From assembly GCA_000320545.1 (NCBI GenBank), contig ADNK01002379.1, forward strand, positions 1 to 64,000: a DNA stretch of 64,000 nt. The letters run 5' to 3'. A program made the translations under genes and the position numbers. This document shows positions 1-11,918 of the stretch, piece after piece (within the stretch, counting starts at the first letter, position 1; every line of letters starts with the position of its first letter). The notes beneath the pieces were generated by a model. The model did no database searches, was not told the origin of the DNA, and saw only the letters and a list, made by a program, of their open reading frames with translations. Source of the DNA: Bigelowiella natans CCMP2755. Taxonomy: Eukaryota; Cercozoa; Chlorarachniophyceae.

Positions 1-1417
1 GAGAGAGAGAGAGAGAGAGAGAGGGGGGGTGGGAGGGGGGAGGGAGAGTGCACAAAATCAGACTCGCATAGACGACAGGAAGTACAGATACAAGACATTG
101 CTGCCGTGACTGCTGCTTATACATCACCATATCCCTTAGGTTGGGCTACTCCCCTCGGTCCTCTTCCGCCTCCTCCTCCTCATCGTCATGGCTGACGCTC
201 GACATCGGTTCCATCCTGCTGTTCCTCGTTGCCGACCTTGCCGTGACGCTGCTGTCGTCCTCCGGCTACAACGAGGACGTGGCAGCCTATTTGGAGAGCT
301 CGTGGGAGATGTCGGACAAACGCGCCGAATTGAGCACATTCGTGTGGGAGACGCGTGTGCAGGCTGTCAGTAGGGATAGGCAGATGATGGCGCAGGAGGT
401 GTATAAGAAGCTGCAGCGCGTGCACAAGTCGGTCACGGGGGAGTTCACCTTCGTCGACGAGGAGGTGTGGCCGACCCCTCGCCACGAGAGCTTCGAGCAA
501 TCGAAGCGCGATGCGAAGGCGGCTTACCTGGAGAAGCACAACGCGCTGAATCTTGCGCGCGAGAGGATATTGAAGTCGGCACGATTCACTCGCCTGCGCC
601 GGCGCCGCCGTAGCAGCTTGCTGCGTCCCTCCTCCGCACTGGCCACAACCCGCCGTGCCACAATCACATCTGCGGAGGCGTTTCGAATGGCGGGGGGGGG
701 AGGGGGCATGAGGAGTAGTAGCAGCCAAAATCATCGTTACGGTGCCATCACCTCCCCGCAGCAGCCATCATCGCTGCAGAAGGCTCGCACATTCACAAGC
801 GGCAGCACTGACCGGAAGCACATAGGCGGCGACGGCAGTCGGTCTCAACGAAGAGAAGAGACGATGACGATGGCGCCAATGAACGAGCCGCTGCCTAGCA
901 GAGGCCACGGGGAGATCTACACCATCCTCGTCCTGCTCACATCGGACAGATATTCTCTCGTGACGATGACAATACCGGGCAGCGTGCTTTCCATGCGCGC
1001 CCACACGCCTATCTCTACGGTAGAAGCACTAGTATTAGTATTAGTAGTAGTAGTAGTAGTAGTAGCAGTTGTACTTATTGTTGTAGTAGTAGTAGTAGTG
1101 TTCGCATTATATGTCACGGTGGTAATATGGTGGCGAATGTGTCTACTGTAACTGGCTCCCCTCCCCACCCCTCCCCCCTCAGGATCCCGCTCCAATGTCG
1201 TCGGAGAACTTCGGCGTGGATAAGGGAAAGCGATATATTTGGGCAGATAGCGGCTGTTCTGGCGTCTTTGAAGTGACGTTCAGGCATAAGCATAACTACC
1301 CGCTCCCCTGGCCTTTCGCGGAGGCACGGAATCCGAAAATGTACGTGGGGTTAGGGGGGCTACTTGGCGGTACTCGCCATCATCTTTAGGCGAGTCTTTG
1401 TGGTCAACGATGTATGC

Positions 1418-1496
<79 letters not shown>

Positions 1497-1513
1497 AGAG
1501 AGAGAGAGAGAGA
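1..1513. repeat. GA and TAG/TTG microsatellites in Piezo introns
   Basis: A GA tract opens the window (1-23) followed by a poly-G run. A TAG/TTG trinucleotide tract lies at about 1027-1100. A compound GA tract interrupted by poly-G lies at about 1421-1513. All fall between coding blocks of the Piezo gene and are simple-sequence intron filler. Confidence 0.85.
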
Positions 1514-2426
1514 ATGCTCAGATTGTATTGATGTAGTGAATGGCTGCATGATGACGACGACACCGTTGTCCAAAGTAATGTTCTACTACCCAATGTTGGC
1601 TTGGCAGATACGATCGATTCTACGGCTCGGATCAGTCGATGTGGGGGGGCAGCAACTACGGAAGCTACAATCACAATAGCGACGGCCATGGAGACCGCCA
1701 TGACCGCGACACGAAAGAAGACGACGATGAACTGCTCTTGCTCTCAGCGCAGGCTGAGGCCCCCATTGTGCGGCCTAATTTGCTTTGTTAAGCACCTATC
1801 TTAACAGTGCAGTAATGCCGATATTCTAACATTTCTATCTATTTCTCCGCCCCCCCCCCCCCCCAAACCTTCCCCTTTTTTTTTGCCTCGTCTAGGTTAA
1901 TCGGCACGTCTATCTAAGCGACTGGACGCGACTAGAAACTGTGCGGGACGGCATCATCGCTGCTTCCGTGAAGTGGGGGGATCGTGGCACTGCGGATGTA
2001 ACACGGATGCTACGTGACATCGTAGGCGCTGCGGGGGAGCTTCTAATCACTGAGCACTTGGTAGCAAACTGTACAAACGACATATGACGGCGACGATGAC
2101 GATGACGATGACCTTCGTATGAGCAGGTATTCAGCATTGCTCGGCGGGCGGCGGCGGAGCTAGTTCGCATCCAAAACTTGAAGAGCGAGAGCGCATGCAG
2201 CAACAGTAGCGGGGGGGGGCTGGGAGTAGGTGGTGGCGACGCGAAGGTGAAGAAAAAAAAGTCAAGGAAACGGCGTTTGCGGCCAGAGGATATCTTGGAG
2301 GGAGAGCCTCGGGAAGACTTCTTCCTCGCGCAACTAGACATCGCATATCGATTCAAGGGCGAGAAACGAGAGGTCACGATTAAAGCCGGGGAGGAAAAGG
2401 TCGCTCGCTTAGAAATTGTAGCAGCT

Positions 2427-2460
<34 letters not shown>

Positions 2461-3101
2461 TAGTAGTGCTCTTGATGAGCGGTTGATGACGACGACGATG
2501 ATGATGATGATGATGATGATGGCGATAACCTCGCAGAAGCATGGGGAATCGATCATGACCGGCGCCCCTGGGTCGTTCTTCCCCAAGCAAAAGGGCTCAT
2601 TCGCAATCTCCCTTCGCCGTTTGCACGCCTGGACAAGGCTGTTCCTCCTCCGCTGGATCGACGTTGCAATGTGCACCGAGCCCGAGCCCGCTGCTGCTGC
2701 GACGGCAGCGGCGATGATGACGATGATGGCCGCGACGTCTAGGGAGCCTACTGGCGAGGGAGCGGACGCGTCGCCGCCCTCCATTGAGCCTTCGAGTGCT
2801 GGTGGCGCTGCTGCGAACAGTGCCAAGAAGAAGAAGAAGGAGAAGAAGAAAAGACAGACGAAGGCGACCAACGCCAGAAGCAAAGAGGGAGGGGAGGAGG
2901 CCGCTGCTCCTAAGACGCCGCTCGATCACAAGGCCGTCATCTCACCCGAATCGACGGTTTCGAAGGACGGAAAAGGGGGAGGAGCCAAGGCCTCCACCGT
3001 GAACAACCCTGACCCGAGTCTCTCCGGCAGTATTAGAGCGGCATGGGTATGAAGATGCAGCATAAAATCAGATATTGATATATGCATATATAAATAATTA
3101 G

Positions 3102-3143
<42 letters not shown>

Positions 3144-5508
3144 TTCAAACTATTGTCGTTTTGGTTCGATCGTGGGCAGCTGTAATGATAGAAGCCATAG
3201 TAGCTTACAGTTTCATATATGCGGCAATGGCCAACGCGCACCACCAGCATCATTTCCATCCACCAACCACCATCTACCTTTACCCTCGCGTGTCTCTTCT
3301 CATCACCCTTTTTAAAAAAAAGGTGCGTCTGGCCAAGATGAGCTCGCTGCAGATTATGTGCACAGCAGTCATGTCGAGGACTAAATGGCTCTGCTTCGTC
3401 GCGATTTTGCTAAATCTGGTACAAAACCCCACGTTCCTCGCTCTGTGCCCTACCTTGGCCGTGCTTGGATATGGGATCTTCCAATACCCGCGTCCAAAGA
3501 AGGACTTCTGGCGGCTGCTGCTCGCCTACTACGGCATCTCGATATTCTCCAAGTTCGGTTTCCAGCTCGGTTTCTTCTGCATATCCAGCATTGATATGGG
3601 CTACAAGGTATTATTATCACCACTAACTCTCTACTTCGCGAATGCAAATCCCCACATCGCCCCGACGTTGTATTTCGATTTTCCTCCTCCTCGTTAATAC
3701 CCGCCGGGGGGGGGGTTGTTCTTGCTTCCCGGCACATCGTCGATTAATTAATGAAACGTTCTCCAATTTCTGCCCCCCCCCTCCCCCCCCCCCCCCTTCC
3801 CCTCTCCCTCACGCATTGAATCCTGTTTCAGCTCGCGCCCGACCCCGGATGTTTTGATACGTCGGTGTCTGGATTCCACGTGTTCGGCATCTACAAGACC
3901 CCGTCTACCCATGCGTTTCTGTGGTACGTCAGCGGCGATCTTGCTGTCGTTTTCGTTCTTTTGCTGCACCGCCATATGGTCATCGCAAGGGGCCTCTGGG
4001 ACCGGACAGAGATCGAGGTGAGGGCAAAATAACAACAACAACAATAATAATGATAATGATAATGGTCTTACGAAAGATGACGATGACGCTTACGGTGGTG
4101 GCGGTGGTGGTGGTGCTATAGCTCTCTTCTTCTTCTTCTTCTTCTTCTTCTTCTTCTTCTCCTTCTTGATTATGGATCCTTCCTCCTACCCCTTCATCAC
4201 CCTAACCCACTCTCGACTTTCCTTCAGGTGTACAAGGAAGAGCCGCTCGAGGAGGACGACGTAGAAGAAATGAGCGGCGGAGTGGACGGAAACAGCAACC
4301 AAAGGAACAAGAGCGCAGCCGTGGCTTCGGCTCCTGCTACACCCACACGACCGCAGAGAGACACCAAAAAGAACGCAAAGAAGTTGTCAAAACACGCGGT
4401 CGTCGCAGCACCTGCCGCTGCTGCTTCCTCGCCGCTGGATAGGGAAAAGAGCGGTAGTAGTGGCAGTAGGAATAGCAAGCGCAAAGTGACCGGCAGCAAC
4501 AACGATAATAATAGCAAGTTTGAGAGTGTGGCGTCTCCAATTGTCGGATGGGCTCGCGGCGGTATCAAAGGTCTGATGAACTGCTTATTAGCAATTGTCT
4601 CCCTCCCCCCCCCCCTCTCTCTCTATCTATAAATCTATCTCCCTGGCCATCTATAGCATCTTAACACCCGCGCGGACGCGGAAGGCATGAAGTTTTAGAA
4701 TTTGCCTGCATCCCATTCTACGCATGTTCTATACTGCAGAGCACATTTTCCATTGCTATCGTCTCCCCTCACCTTCTTCTTCCTTTATCTCCCCCCCCCC
4801 CCCCCCTCCCTTCCCCAGGATGCCTGAATCGCATAGAGACCGAATTGTTCGGCGAGATGGGGCTAGGGATGGAGAAGAAGAAGGGCGTGATCCCAGGAAA
4901 AGACTACTTCGCCGGCGGCTTCGTCTTGGAGCTGCTGAGCGCCGTGATGATCGTTCTGACCTACTCGGACCTGGTGGGAGAGAGGAAGACACTCGGCCAG
5001 AGCCTCACCTCCAACCGGTTCTCCGGAGACATGGTGATCTGCTTTTTCATCCAGCTGCTGTTCGTCATCCTGGACCGCGTCGTGTACCTCTCGCAGTCCA
5101 TCATCCTCAAGATGGCGCTGCACTACGGCTCGATGTGGTACTGGCTCAGCCAGATACTGTGGGTGTGGCCCAAGAGCTCCTCCCTCCTCATCCAGAACAA
5201 CCTGCTGCTCAAGATGTTCCTGCTGCTCAAGCTCATCGGCTTCCTCTTCTCGGCGCTGCAGATCCACTACGGGTATCCGCACGGGGGCCGGGTGCGGCAG
5301 TTTCACCAAGTGCCAGGCGTCTACAGCGGGATGTTGTTCAAAGCGTACAGGTACTACTGATGGGGGGGGGGGATGGGGGGGGGGTCTACTTCGAAAAATA
5401 CAGCTTCTATCCATCCATTCTCACCATGCGGCACGCAGTCCTTTGCATGAGCGTCGCTGCGAATTGATGGCACGATGTTTTTTCGCTTGGCGACTCTTTC
5501 CTCTCGTA

Positions 5509-5544
<36 letters not shown>

Positions 5545-7059
5545 AGATCTTGAGGAGGGGCAGATCTTGCTCATTGTATTTGGAACAACCTGCTGCTATC
5601 AGGGCGATCCCGTTCGCATTCGAGATGCAATCGTTGCTGGACTGGGCCTGCAACACTACGAGTAAGGATAACAACAACAACAACAACGACGACGACGACG
5701 ACAACACCTGCATTTTACTAAAAGCAGAGAAATCAGAGCACATATTTTGTAAAGAAGAAGCAAACGAGGCAAACACAGACAACCGACAAGCAAAAATGAA
5801 AAGCTCATAGAAAACCATCCAAGCGTCACTTTCGTTTCCCATAGACTGTGCTGTCCTGCTACAATAACAACAACAACTACTACTACTACAACTACTACCA
5901 CGCTCAGAGGAGCAGCGACTTTCACTTCGGTGCTATAGTGCGCACACTCTCAAATGTTAATGCTGACAATGATGCTACGGTGTAGGCCTTGACGTGTGGG
6001 AATCATTCACTCTCGACGACATTTACGCGTCAATGTACATCGTCCAGTGCGATATCATCTACAGGAAAAGCCGCCGGAGAGGAGAGCCGCAGCCCCTCTA
6101 CCGAAAACTCACGTCCGGTAATGTAGCCGATATAACTTAGATGAATGGGGGGAAAGGGGGGGGGGGTTAGACTTAGGTTCCTCAATGTACCACTACCACC
6201 TCGCAATCCATCACATCGCTCGCACAATAACAAAAAGCGCTATTGCTACTCCTGCATCTACTCAATATCAGGGTCTTTCCCGTTCCTGGCGCTCGTGTTG
6301 GTGCTTTTTGGGCCTCTGTACCTGTTCAGCAGCGCGAATCCTGCACAGCAAAGCAATAACGTCCTCACCGCCACCCTTGCGGTCAAGATCAACGGCCCGC
6401 TGGGGTCGTACAGCCTCTTCAGCATTCCCTCGGTCTCCTCCATCCGCGACGTGACTGAAACCGAGTTCGCCGCGATGAAGGCGCAGCAGGTGGTGCAGAG
6501 CGACGACAAGCCCACGTCTGTGCAGAGGATAGAGGTCAACCCGTTTTCAGACGATCTCTTCGGCATCTCCCCCCCGGCGCTGCGGCAGCTGATATCCACG
6601 CTCAACGACACCGAGAGGTTCCCGCTGATGACGATGGAGACCGTGTTTGCCTTCACTCGCCCAGGCCCGAGCACCCTCAAGACGATTGTTGGGTCGCACA
6701 AGCTGCCGCTCAAAGACCGGTATTCGCCGCCGTCGTCGTTGTCGTCGTTGTTATTGTTGTTGGTGTTGCTCTCGTCAGTCGCTGTCGTCGATGATTTCGG
6801 TATCATCGTCGTTCCAGCACCCATTTGTCCATTTATCAAGCCCCCGCTACTATTATTACTACTACTCTACTACTCTACTACTCTACTACTACTCTACTAC
6901 TCTACTACTACTACTACTACTACTACTGCTACTACTCCTGTCATCGTTTGATACGGTCGTCAATGGAATGATTGATAAAGAGTAGCTCTGAAGCGTCTCC
7001 CCATTAAAGCCCGTAGTATCTCCCGTTACCTTACTTTCCCTTTCTTTCTCCCCCCCCCC

Positions 7060-7091
<32 letters not shown>

Positions 7092-7447
7092 TTCACCAGG
7101 CATCGCGCAGAGATTGCGAGCCTTCTTAAGCCCCACTCAGGCAAGCGTAAGCTGCATCTTCCGCGACTAATTCCTGTGTTTTTGCGACTCCCTGCGACTG
7201 GGGATATATCGGTTATCGGCGAAGCCAACGCCATTTCCGGCGCAGATATTAGACTCGAAAAGGTCAGCTGAAATAAAAGAAAACAATGACCTCCGCCCCG
7301 CCCCCTTCCCTTTCTCTCTCGTACTGAGTGTTTATATTCCGAAAGTTAAAAGGCCGTAATGTAAAATACACCAGTGTGTGGTTATTCACTGTCCAATAAG
7401 GCTCTCTCTGACGTGATCGCGCCAACCATCATCATCATCATCATCGT

Positions 7448-7478
<31 letters not shown>

Positions 7479-8860
7479 GTTGTTGTTGTTGTTGCACAGG
7501 ACAAGACGACAGACGCTGAATACTGGTCAGTGTGCGCATCGCGCGCAGATGAAGGCGGTGGCCAGCTGCACAATAACGACGATGAAAGAACTTCCCGAGC
7601 ATCAGCTTCAACGTCTCTATCAAATACCCCATCGTCTCCTTCATCCTCCTACTCTTCAGTCGCCTCTTCCTTCACCTCCCCTCCCTCCTCCTCCTCTTCT
7701 TCCAAATCATGGTGGTGGAGTAAGAAAGGCAAGGCGCAGAAAGGGGGGAGAGAGGAGGAGGATGCATTTAGCGATCCCTTGGTATGTGGGTAGCAAGGGA
7801 GGGGGGGAAGGGAAAAACAAATACAATTTATTCGGTGATTATGTTGTTCTCGCGATTTGGGTAAGTAGGCCTTTCTTGTATGCACGAAGCACTGAGAGTT
7901 TTATGCGCAAAAATAAATAATAAACGATACGGGAAAGAAGTGAAACGGCCGCGACGGCAAGAAGCTGCGTTTTCAGCCTAAGTTTCGCAGGGCGTTTCAG
8001 TTTCAGGCGCCATTCCAAGATTCAGCCTGATTAGGATAGTATACCATCGCATGCAATGCTAATTGATTTCGGGAGAGTTGACCGAAACGCGGGGCGAAGT
8101 CCCTGTGCAGATAGATATTCGTTGACCTTTGGAATGCTGCTGCTGCTACTGCCATACAACTCTCTTCGTATTTTAGATGTTGGAAGTGATCGAAGACCTC
8201 GGCGGCCGCACGCCGCCCCCCACCCTAAAACCCACCAGCAGCGCGTGGAACACTCTCTTCTACAGCTCCAGCATCGGTAGTGGCAAAGAAGAGAAAGGAA
8301 GAACGCCGGGGGGGGAGGAAAAGAAGAAAAAGAACAAGAAGAGGCAGCAGAAGAACAAGGATGCGAAGAAGGAAGAGGATGAAGAGAATCGTGCAAGCAC
8401 GTCTACATCGTCATTGTCGTCAAGGGCAGCGCGCGCTGCATCATCGCCACCGCCCACTAACAAGCCCGCTGCGGAGCCGAAGCCGCAGCCGACGCTAAGG
8501 CCTACTACCAGGCCGAAGAAGAAAGGGAAGAACAGGAACGACCCTCCTCCTCCTTCAAATGAGGGGGCCAAGGGGGCGGGGGGGGGAAGTAGCAGCGGTG
8601 GGAGCAAGGAGCAGAAGAAGAAGACCGACGGCCCTGGCAAAAAGAAAGCAGGAGAGAAGAATCACGATACGTCGGCCTCCTCAGCCTCTTCTTCTTCTTC
8701 TTCTTCTTCTTCTTCTTCTTCCACTTCGAGCGATTCATACTGTCGTGGTCCGCACTTCTACACCATTTCCAACCCCATCTTCCCAGAACTGGGCGGCACG
8801 AGCTACTCTATCATCGGGCTCTATGTCACGGTGGTCCTAGCCGTTGGCAGGTGCGTGTTT

Positions 8861-8898
<38 letters not shown>

Positions 8899-9447
8899 TT
8901 GTATCCTGGAAAGCGCTAGTTGGCGTGTTGTGCAATCGGCGGTTGGCAATGGTAAGATAGGCTGATATTGGTAGATGTGAATAAATTATGTGTCTCTGTC
9001 TCCTCTCACGCCCCCCCCCCCACCACTCACGCTTCTCTAATTCATTGTTTAGATTTGTCCGGTTGTCGTTCTCCGGCCAGCTGGATCGAGTGATTTATGA
9101 GCAGTTACACGAGGTGAGGAAGAGAGGAGGAAAGGAGAGCGGAATCTTGATTATGGACCAACACATGAACATGAGAATGTGTCTTCTTACACCGAAACAA
9201 AATGCTGTTTTAAAAGATAACAAACTCGTTAGGTCGATGATCTGGTCGACTACTGCGAAGTCGTATATATCGCAAGGTGCGCCTGATGACCGAGTGCTCG
9301 GTTTCTGATGATGATGATGATGATGATGATGATGTTGATGATGACGGTGATGGTGATGATGATGGTGAAACGCACAAGCACAGGCACATGCGTACTTACC
9401 CTTTTCCGGAAGCTCCGACAGCGACTCGCCTAATGCCCTTGTTTCTC

Positions 9448-9491
<44 letters not shown>

Positions 9492-9635
9492 ACTTGGTGC
9501 GCTCAGATATAGCTTGCAATACGAGATGGAGGAGGAGCTCTACCGAAAACTGGTAAAGATCTTCCGGACGCCCGACCTACTCATCAAATTAACAAGGTGC
9601 TACAGCTTTTGCCCCCTGTGTGTGAGTGAGTGAGT

Positions 9636-9671
<36 letters not shown>

Positions 9672-9776
9672 TGTTTGTGTCTATGCGGCTGAACATGATG
9701 CAACATATCCTGTTTCAGACGCCGAGATGTGCCCAAAAGTACGAATTCTCAAAAGCGTCGAATAAAAGTAGAATAA
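1..9776 (+). CDS. PIEZO: Piezo-type mechanosensitive cation channel, C-terminal part (5' end outside window)
   Basis: This is the 3' part of a Piezo gene, a large trimeric plasma-membrane channel opened by membrane tension. The well-resolved exons join in phase: 3832-4017, 4228-4561, 4819-5350, 5603-5661, 5986-6117, 6272-6719, 7100-7262, 7500-7781, 8177-8850, 9053-9113, 9233-9276, 9507-9596 and 9719-9776, ending in TAA. Earlier exons (about 139-1018, 1183-1337, 1608-1780, 1895-2090, 2127-3044, to 3607) are less certain. Hallmarks are the membrane block around 3350-3607 with YPRPKKDFW, the transmembrane exon 4819-5350, the signature IPFAFEMQSLLDW at 5603-5650, the extracellular cap exon 6272-6719, and the terminal EEELYRKLVKIFRTPDLLIK motif. 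Long acidic, Lys-rich and Ser-rich loops at 2180-3040, 4228-4560, 7500-7780 and 8290-8730 look disordered. Introns carry GA, AT, GTT, TAG and GT microsatellites and poly-C runs. Family identity is secure; the N-terminal blades are not seen. Confidence 0.9.
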
Positions 9777-10783
9777 ATGTTAACGTTGCCAAAAAAAAAA
9801 AAGGGAAAATACGTGCGGGCGGAAATTATTAGCACAAAAAAGTTCCAGCGTTAGAATAGTACACGAAACGGGGCAGGGCGCGCGTGGATGTGCGCGCGCT
9901 CGTCTAGAGTTACATTTTATCTCGCTTCGTTTACAACATGTAATCATCATCTAGTTGTTTAGTATATTTAGTATCTACATCGCATATCTGGACATGGACA
10001 TGTTGATCTGTATCATCCATTTGTACACTCGACTACAATGTAATAACTGCGTTCGTAGCCCATTACATCCAAGTGACAAATGTTTCTAAAGATCGGATGG
10101 TTGGATGCCTGTTATGTGTGCTTGTAATTTATTGAACATTAGCGTCATGCACAATTGTACGTTGCGGTGCTCAATCTATATTGCTAGATTGCGATGCTGT
10201 CCGTGCACTAACAATTTCAGAATTGTTTGCGCGCGCTCACTTGCGATGCTGGCTTGTGAAATGACTATCACACTGCGCTAGACTGCACGCAATGCTAGAT
10301 CGAATGGTGGAATAGTTTAATAAATCTCATACAGAGCTAGAGAGGGCAAGATCTAGAGAAAGTAGCCGTAAACATCGCTAGATCGGCTACTGCGTCATCT
10401 ACATGCCATTATGTCTAGATGTGATGCGGGCGTCTCTTAGGCACATACACGCACACATCTTGACGATTATAGACGTGACTGCTAGTACTAGAGTGTGGAA
10501 GTAGTTTCTATATGTGTCTATCTAGATGGACGTGCCTATCATTGTGATGGAGATCAAATTGCCTCACTATGCAATGCGCCTAACATCATTAGCATCATTT
10601 CTCGATCGCAGACATTTGTTGATCCACATGCATTTGGCGCCAACATTCATGAGCACAAAATTAATCATGCACTTTTAGGTATGGTAGTTGCGTAGTTGCA
10701 TAGCTAGATAGTTATAGTCATGACAAATAAGTCTATTAAATCCGAATTCGAGTAATCATGTTCACGACATCTAGACATCCCAA
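9777..10783. other. CTAG-rich spacer between the 3' ends of Piezo and the HNH-like gene
   Basis: No gene is seen. By eye this kilobase holds at least a dozen CTAG tetramers, often as TCTAGA, GCTAGA or ATCTAGA (for example near 9904, 10183, 10279, 10298, 10353, 10378, 10412, 10481, 10523, 10700 and 10770), plus repeated GATGC/GCAATGC words. It lacks the microsatellites common in the Piezo introns. It lies between two convergent genes and should contain both polyadenylation regions. Confidence 0.6.
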
Positions 10784-11605
10784 TCAAGACCAAATCTTAA
10801 ATGCGGCATTAGAACGTATGCTCCCGTCCTTGTTGAGTACCAGATCTCCGCTACGCACTGCAGCGCTACGGCGATCAATTCCTCCCCCCTTGCGCACCAT
10901 TACGCCCTTTGTTTTCAACACACGAACTCCCTGGCTATAATTTTGAGATCCTGTTTTGCCTTCATAACTTCCGTGCTTTCGGCTCAATCGTGCGGCATCA
11001 CAAGCCCGCTTCTTCCCCACCAGAGCGGAATTGAGAGCCATACCGAGTTGCGAGTCGCCAATCGCACGATTGAGGCGCTTGTCGAACATGAAAACGTTTT
11101 CAGTCGCGTTGATCCCTCCCTTGTTTGAGGCGATGATATGCGAGACGTCTGAATCCTTATGGAGCGTCTTATCGGTGAAGGCTGAGCGGTACCGTTGGCG
11201 GAATCGGTCATCTTGTTGTGAGCGATCGCCACGGTCGAGGTCCAGGCCCCAACCCTTAGCCATTGCCGACACGGGCTTGCGCCCGGCATAGGTCTTGAAC
11301 TCGTGCGGAAACATGTATTTCGCGTTATTTCTTTCGTAGCTCATAGTCAATGTTAGATGGATAATGATGTCTTCGCTTGCAGGCAAAATGATGCTTGCCG
11401 TTTTGATTCGGCTCGGTCGCGAGCAGAAAGAAGAAAGAAACTTTCTCAGAAAAAAATCCTCGTTATGCAGATCTCCTCGTCTAGATTTAGGGATTTTTGA
11501 CGAGCTAATTTTTCCAGTTGGTACATGTACCTTGTCGCAGCTGTAAATTGCCCTCCTACAGTGCATGTTTTCTGGGTAACGACATCGTGCGCGCAGCGAC
11601 TTCAT
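10784..11605 (-). CDS. HNH-nuclease-like protein, intronless
   Basis: A single uninterrupted reading frame of up to 273 codons; a Met at 11344 (MSYERNNAKYMF) is an equally good start, giving about 187 residues. The core DSDVSHIIASNKGGIN, followed by N-rich spacing (ENVFMFDKRLNRAIGD), resembles the HNH/beta-beta-alpha-metal nuclease layout: a DxxH-type first strand, a GG turn, then spaced Asn residues. I cannot place it in a named family. The C-terminal half is basic and low in recognisable motifs. Unlike almost every neighbour it has no intron and no microsatellite, and it sits head-to-head with a broken ankyrin-kinase gene, which suggests an acquired or mobile origin. Alternatives are a domesticated transposon or giant-virus-like nuclease, or a chance resemblance. 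Confidence 0.5.
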   Translation of the reverse strand: MKSLRARCRYPENMHCRRAIYSCDKVHVPTGKISSSKIPKSRRGDLHNEDFFLRKFLSSFCSRPSRIKTASIILPASEDIIIHLTLTMSYERNNAKYMFPHEFKTYAGRKPVSAMAKGWGLDLDRGDRSQQDDRFRQRYRSAFTDKTLHKDSDVSHIIASNKGGINATENVFMFDKRLNRAIGDSQLGMALNSALVGKKRACDAARLSRKHGSYEGKTGSQNYSQGVRVLKTKGVMVRKGGGIDRRSAAVRSGDLVLNKDGSIRSNAAFKIWS

Positions 11606-11918
11606 GGAGACGACCCATGTTGGGATTGGGGTTGCTTATTGAGTACTATTCTCTGCATCAGATCAAGTGGAGGAATTAGTGACTAAGCAGCTTTGCAACG
11701 AATAGGAGAGGTGAGGATAGTTCTTTACTAAATCATTATTGATAAATTAGGCTCCGCCTTCCAACGCTCCAGTTCCGACCGAACACACGCGACGGCAGCA
11801 GCTATTGTCGTAGTAAGCTCAAACACTTGGGTCTTCATCTTCTTGTGCCCCCCCTTTCACCCCAAATTCCGCTTCGACTGCGAGACAGGAAGGATTCGGC
11901 CTGGATTTGCACTTGGAA
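11606..11918. promoter_or_regulatory. Divergent gap between HNH-like ORF and ankyrin-kinase locus
   Basis: About 310 bases with no gene. It separates two outward-pointing genes and probably holds both promoters. There is a C run near 11848 but no recognisable motif. No CTAG tetramer was seen, in contrast to the spacer on either side. Confidence 0.3.

Noticed and set aside
1-23. GA tract at the window start as a possible telomere
   Set aside because: It is a dinucleotide repeat of the same kind found in introns throughout the window and Piezo coding follows at once.
7374-7920. Overlapping plus and minus ORFs rich in Val, Ala, Gln or Leu
   Set aside because: They are translations of a GTT/GCT tract; only the frame of the 7500-7781 Piezo exon has matching splice phases.
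9113-9507. Apparent phase break and stop between the last Piezo exons
   Set aside because: A 44-base exon at 9233-9276 (VDDLVDYCEVVYIAR) restores phase and supplies conserved Piezo residues.
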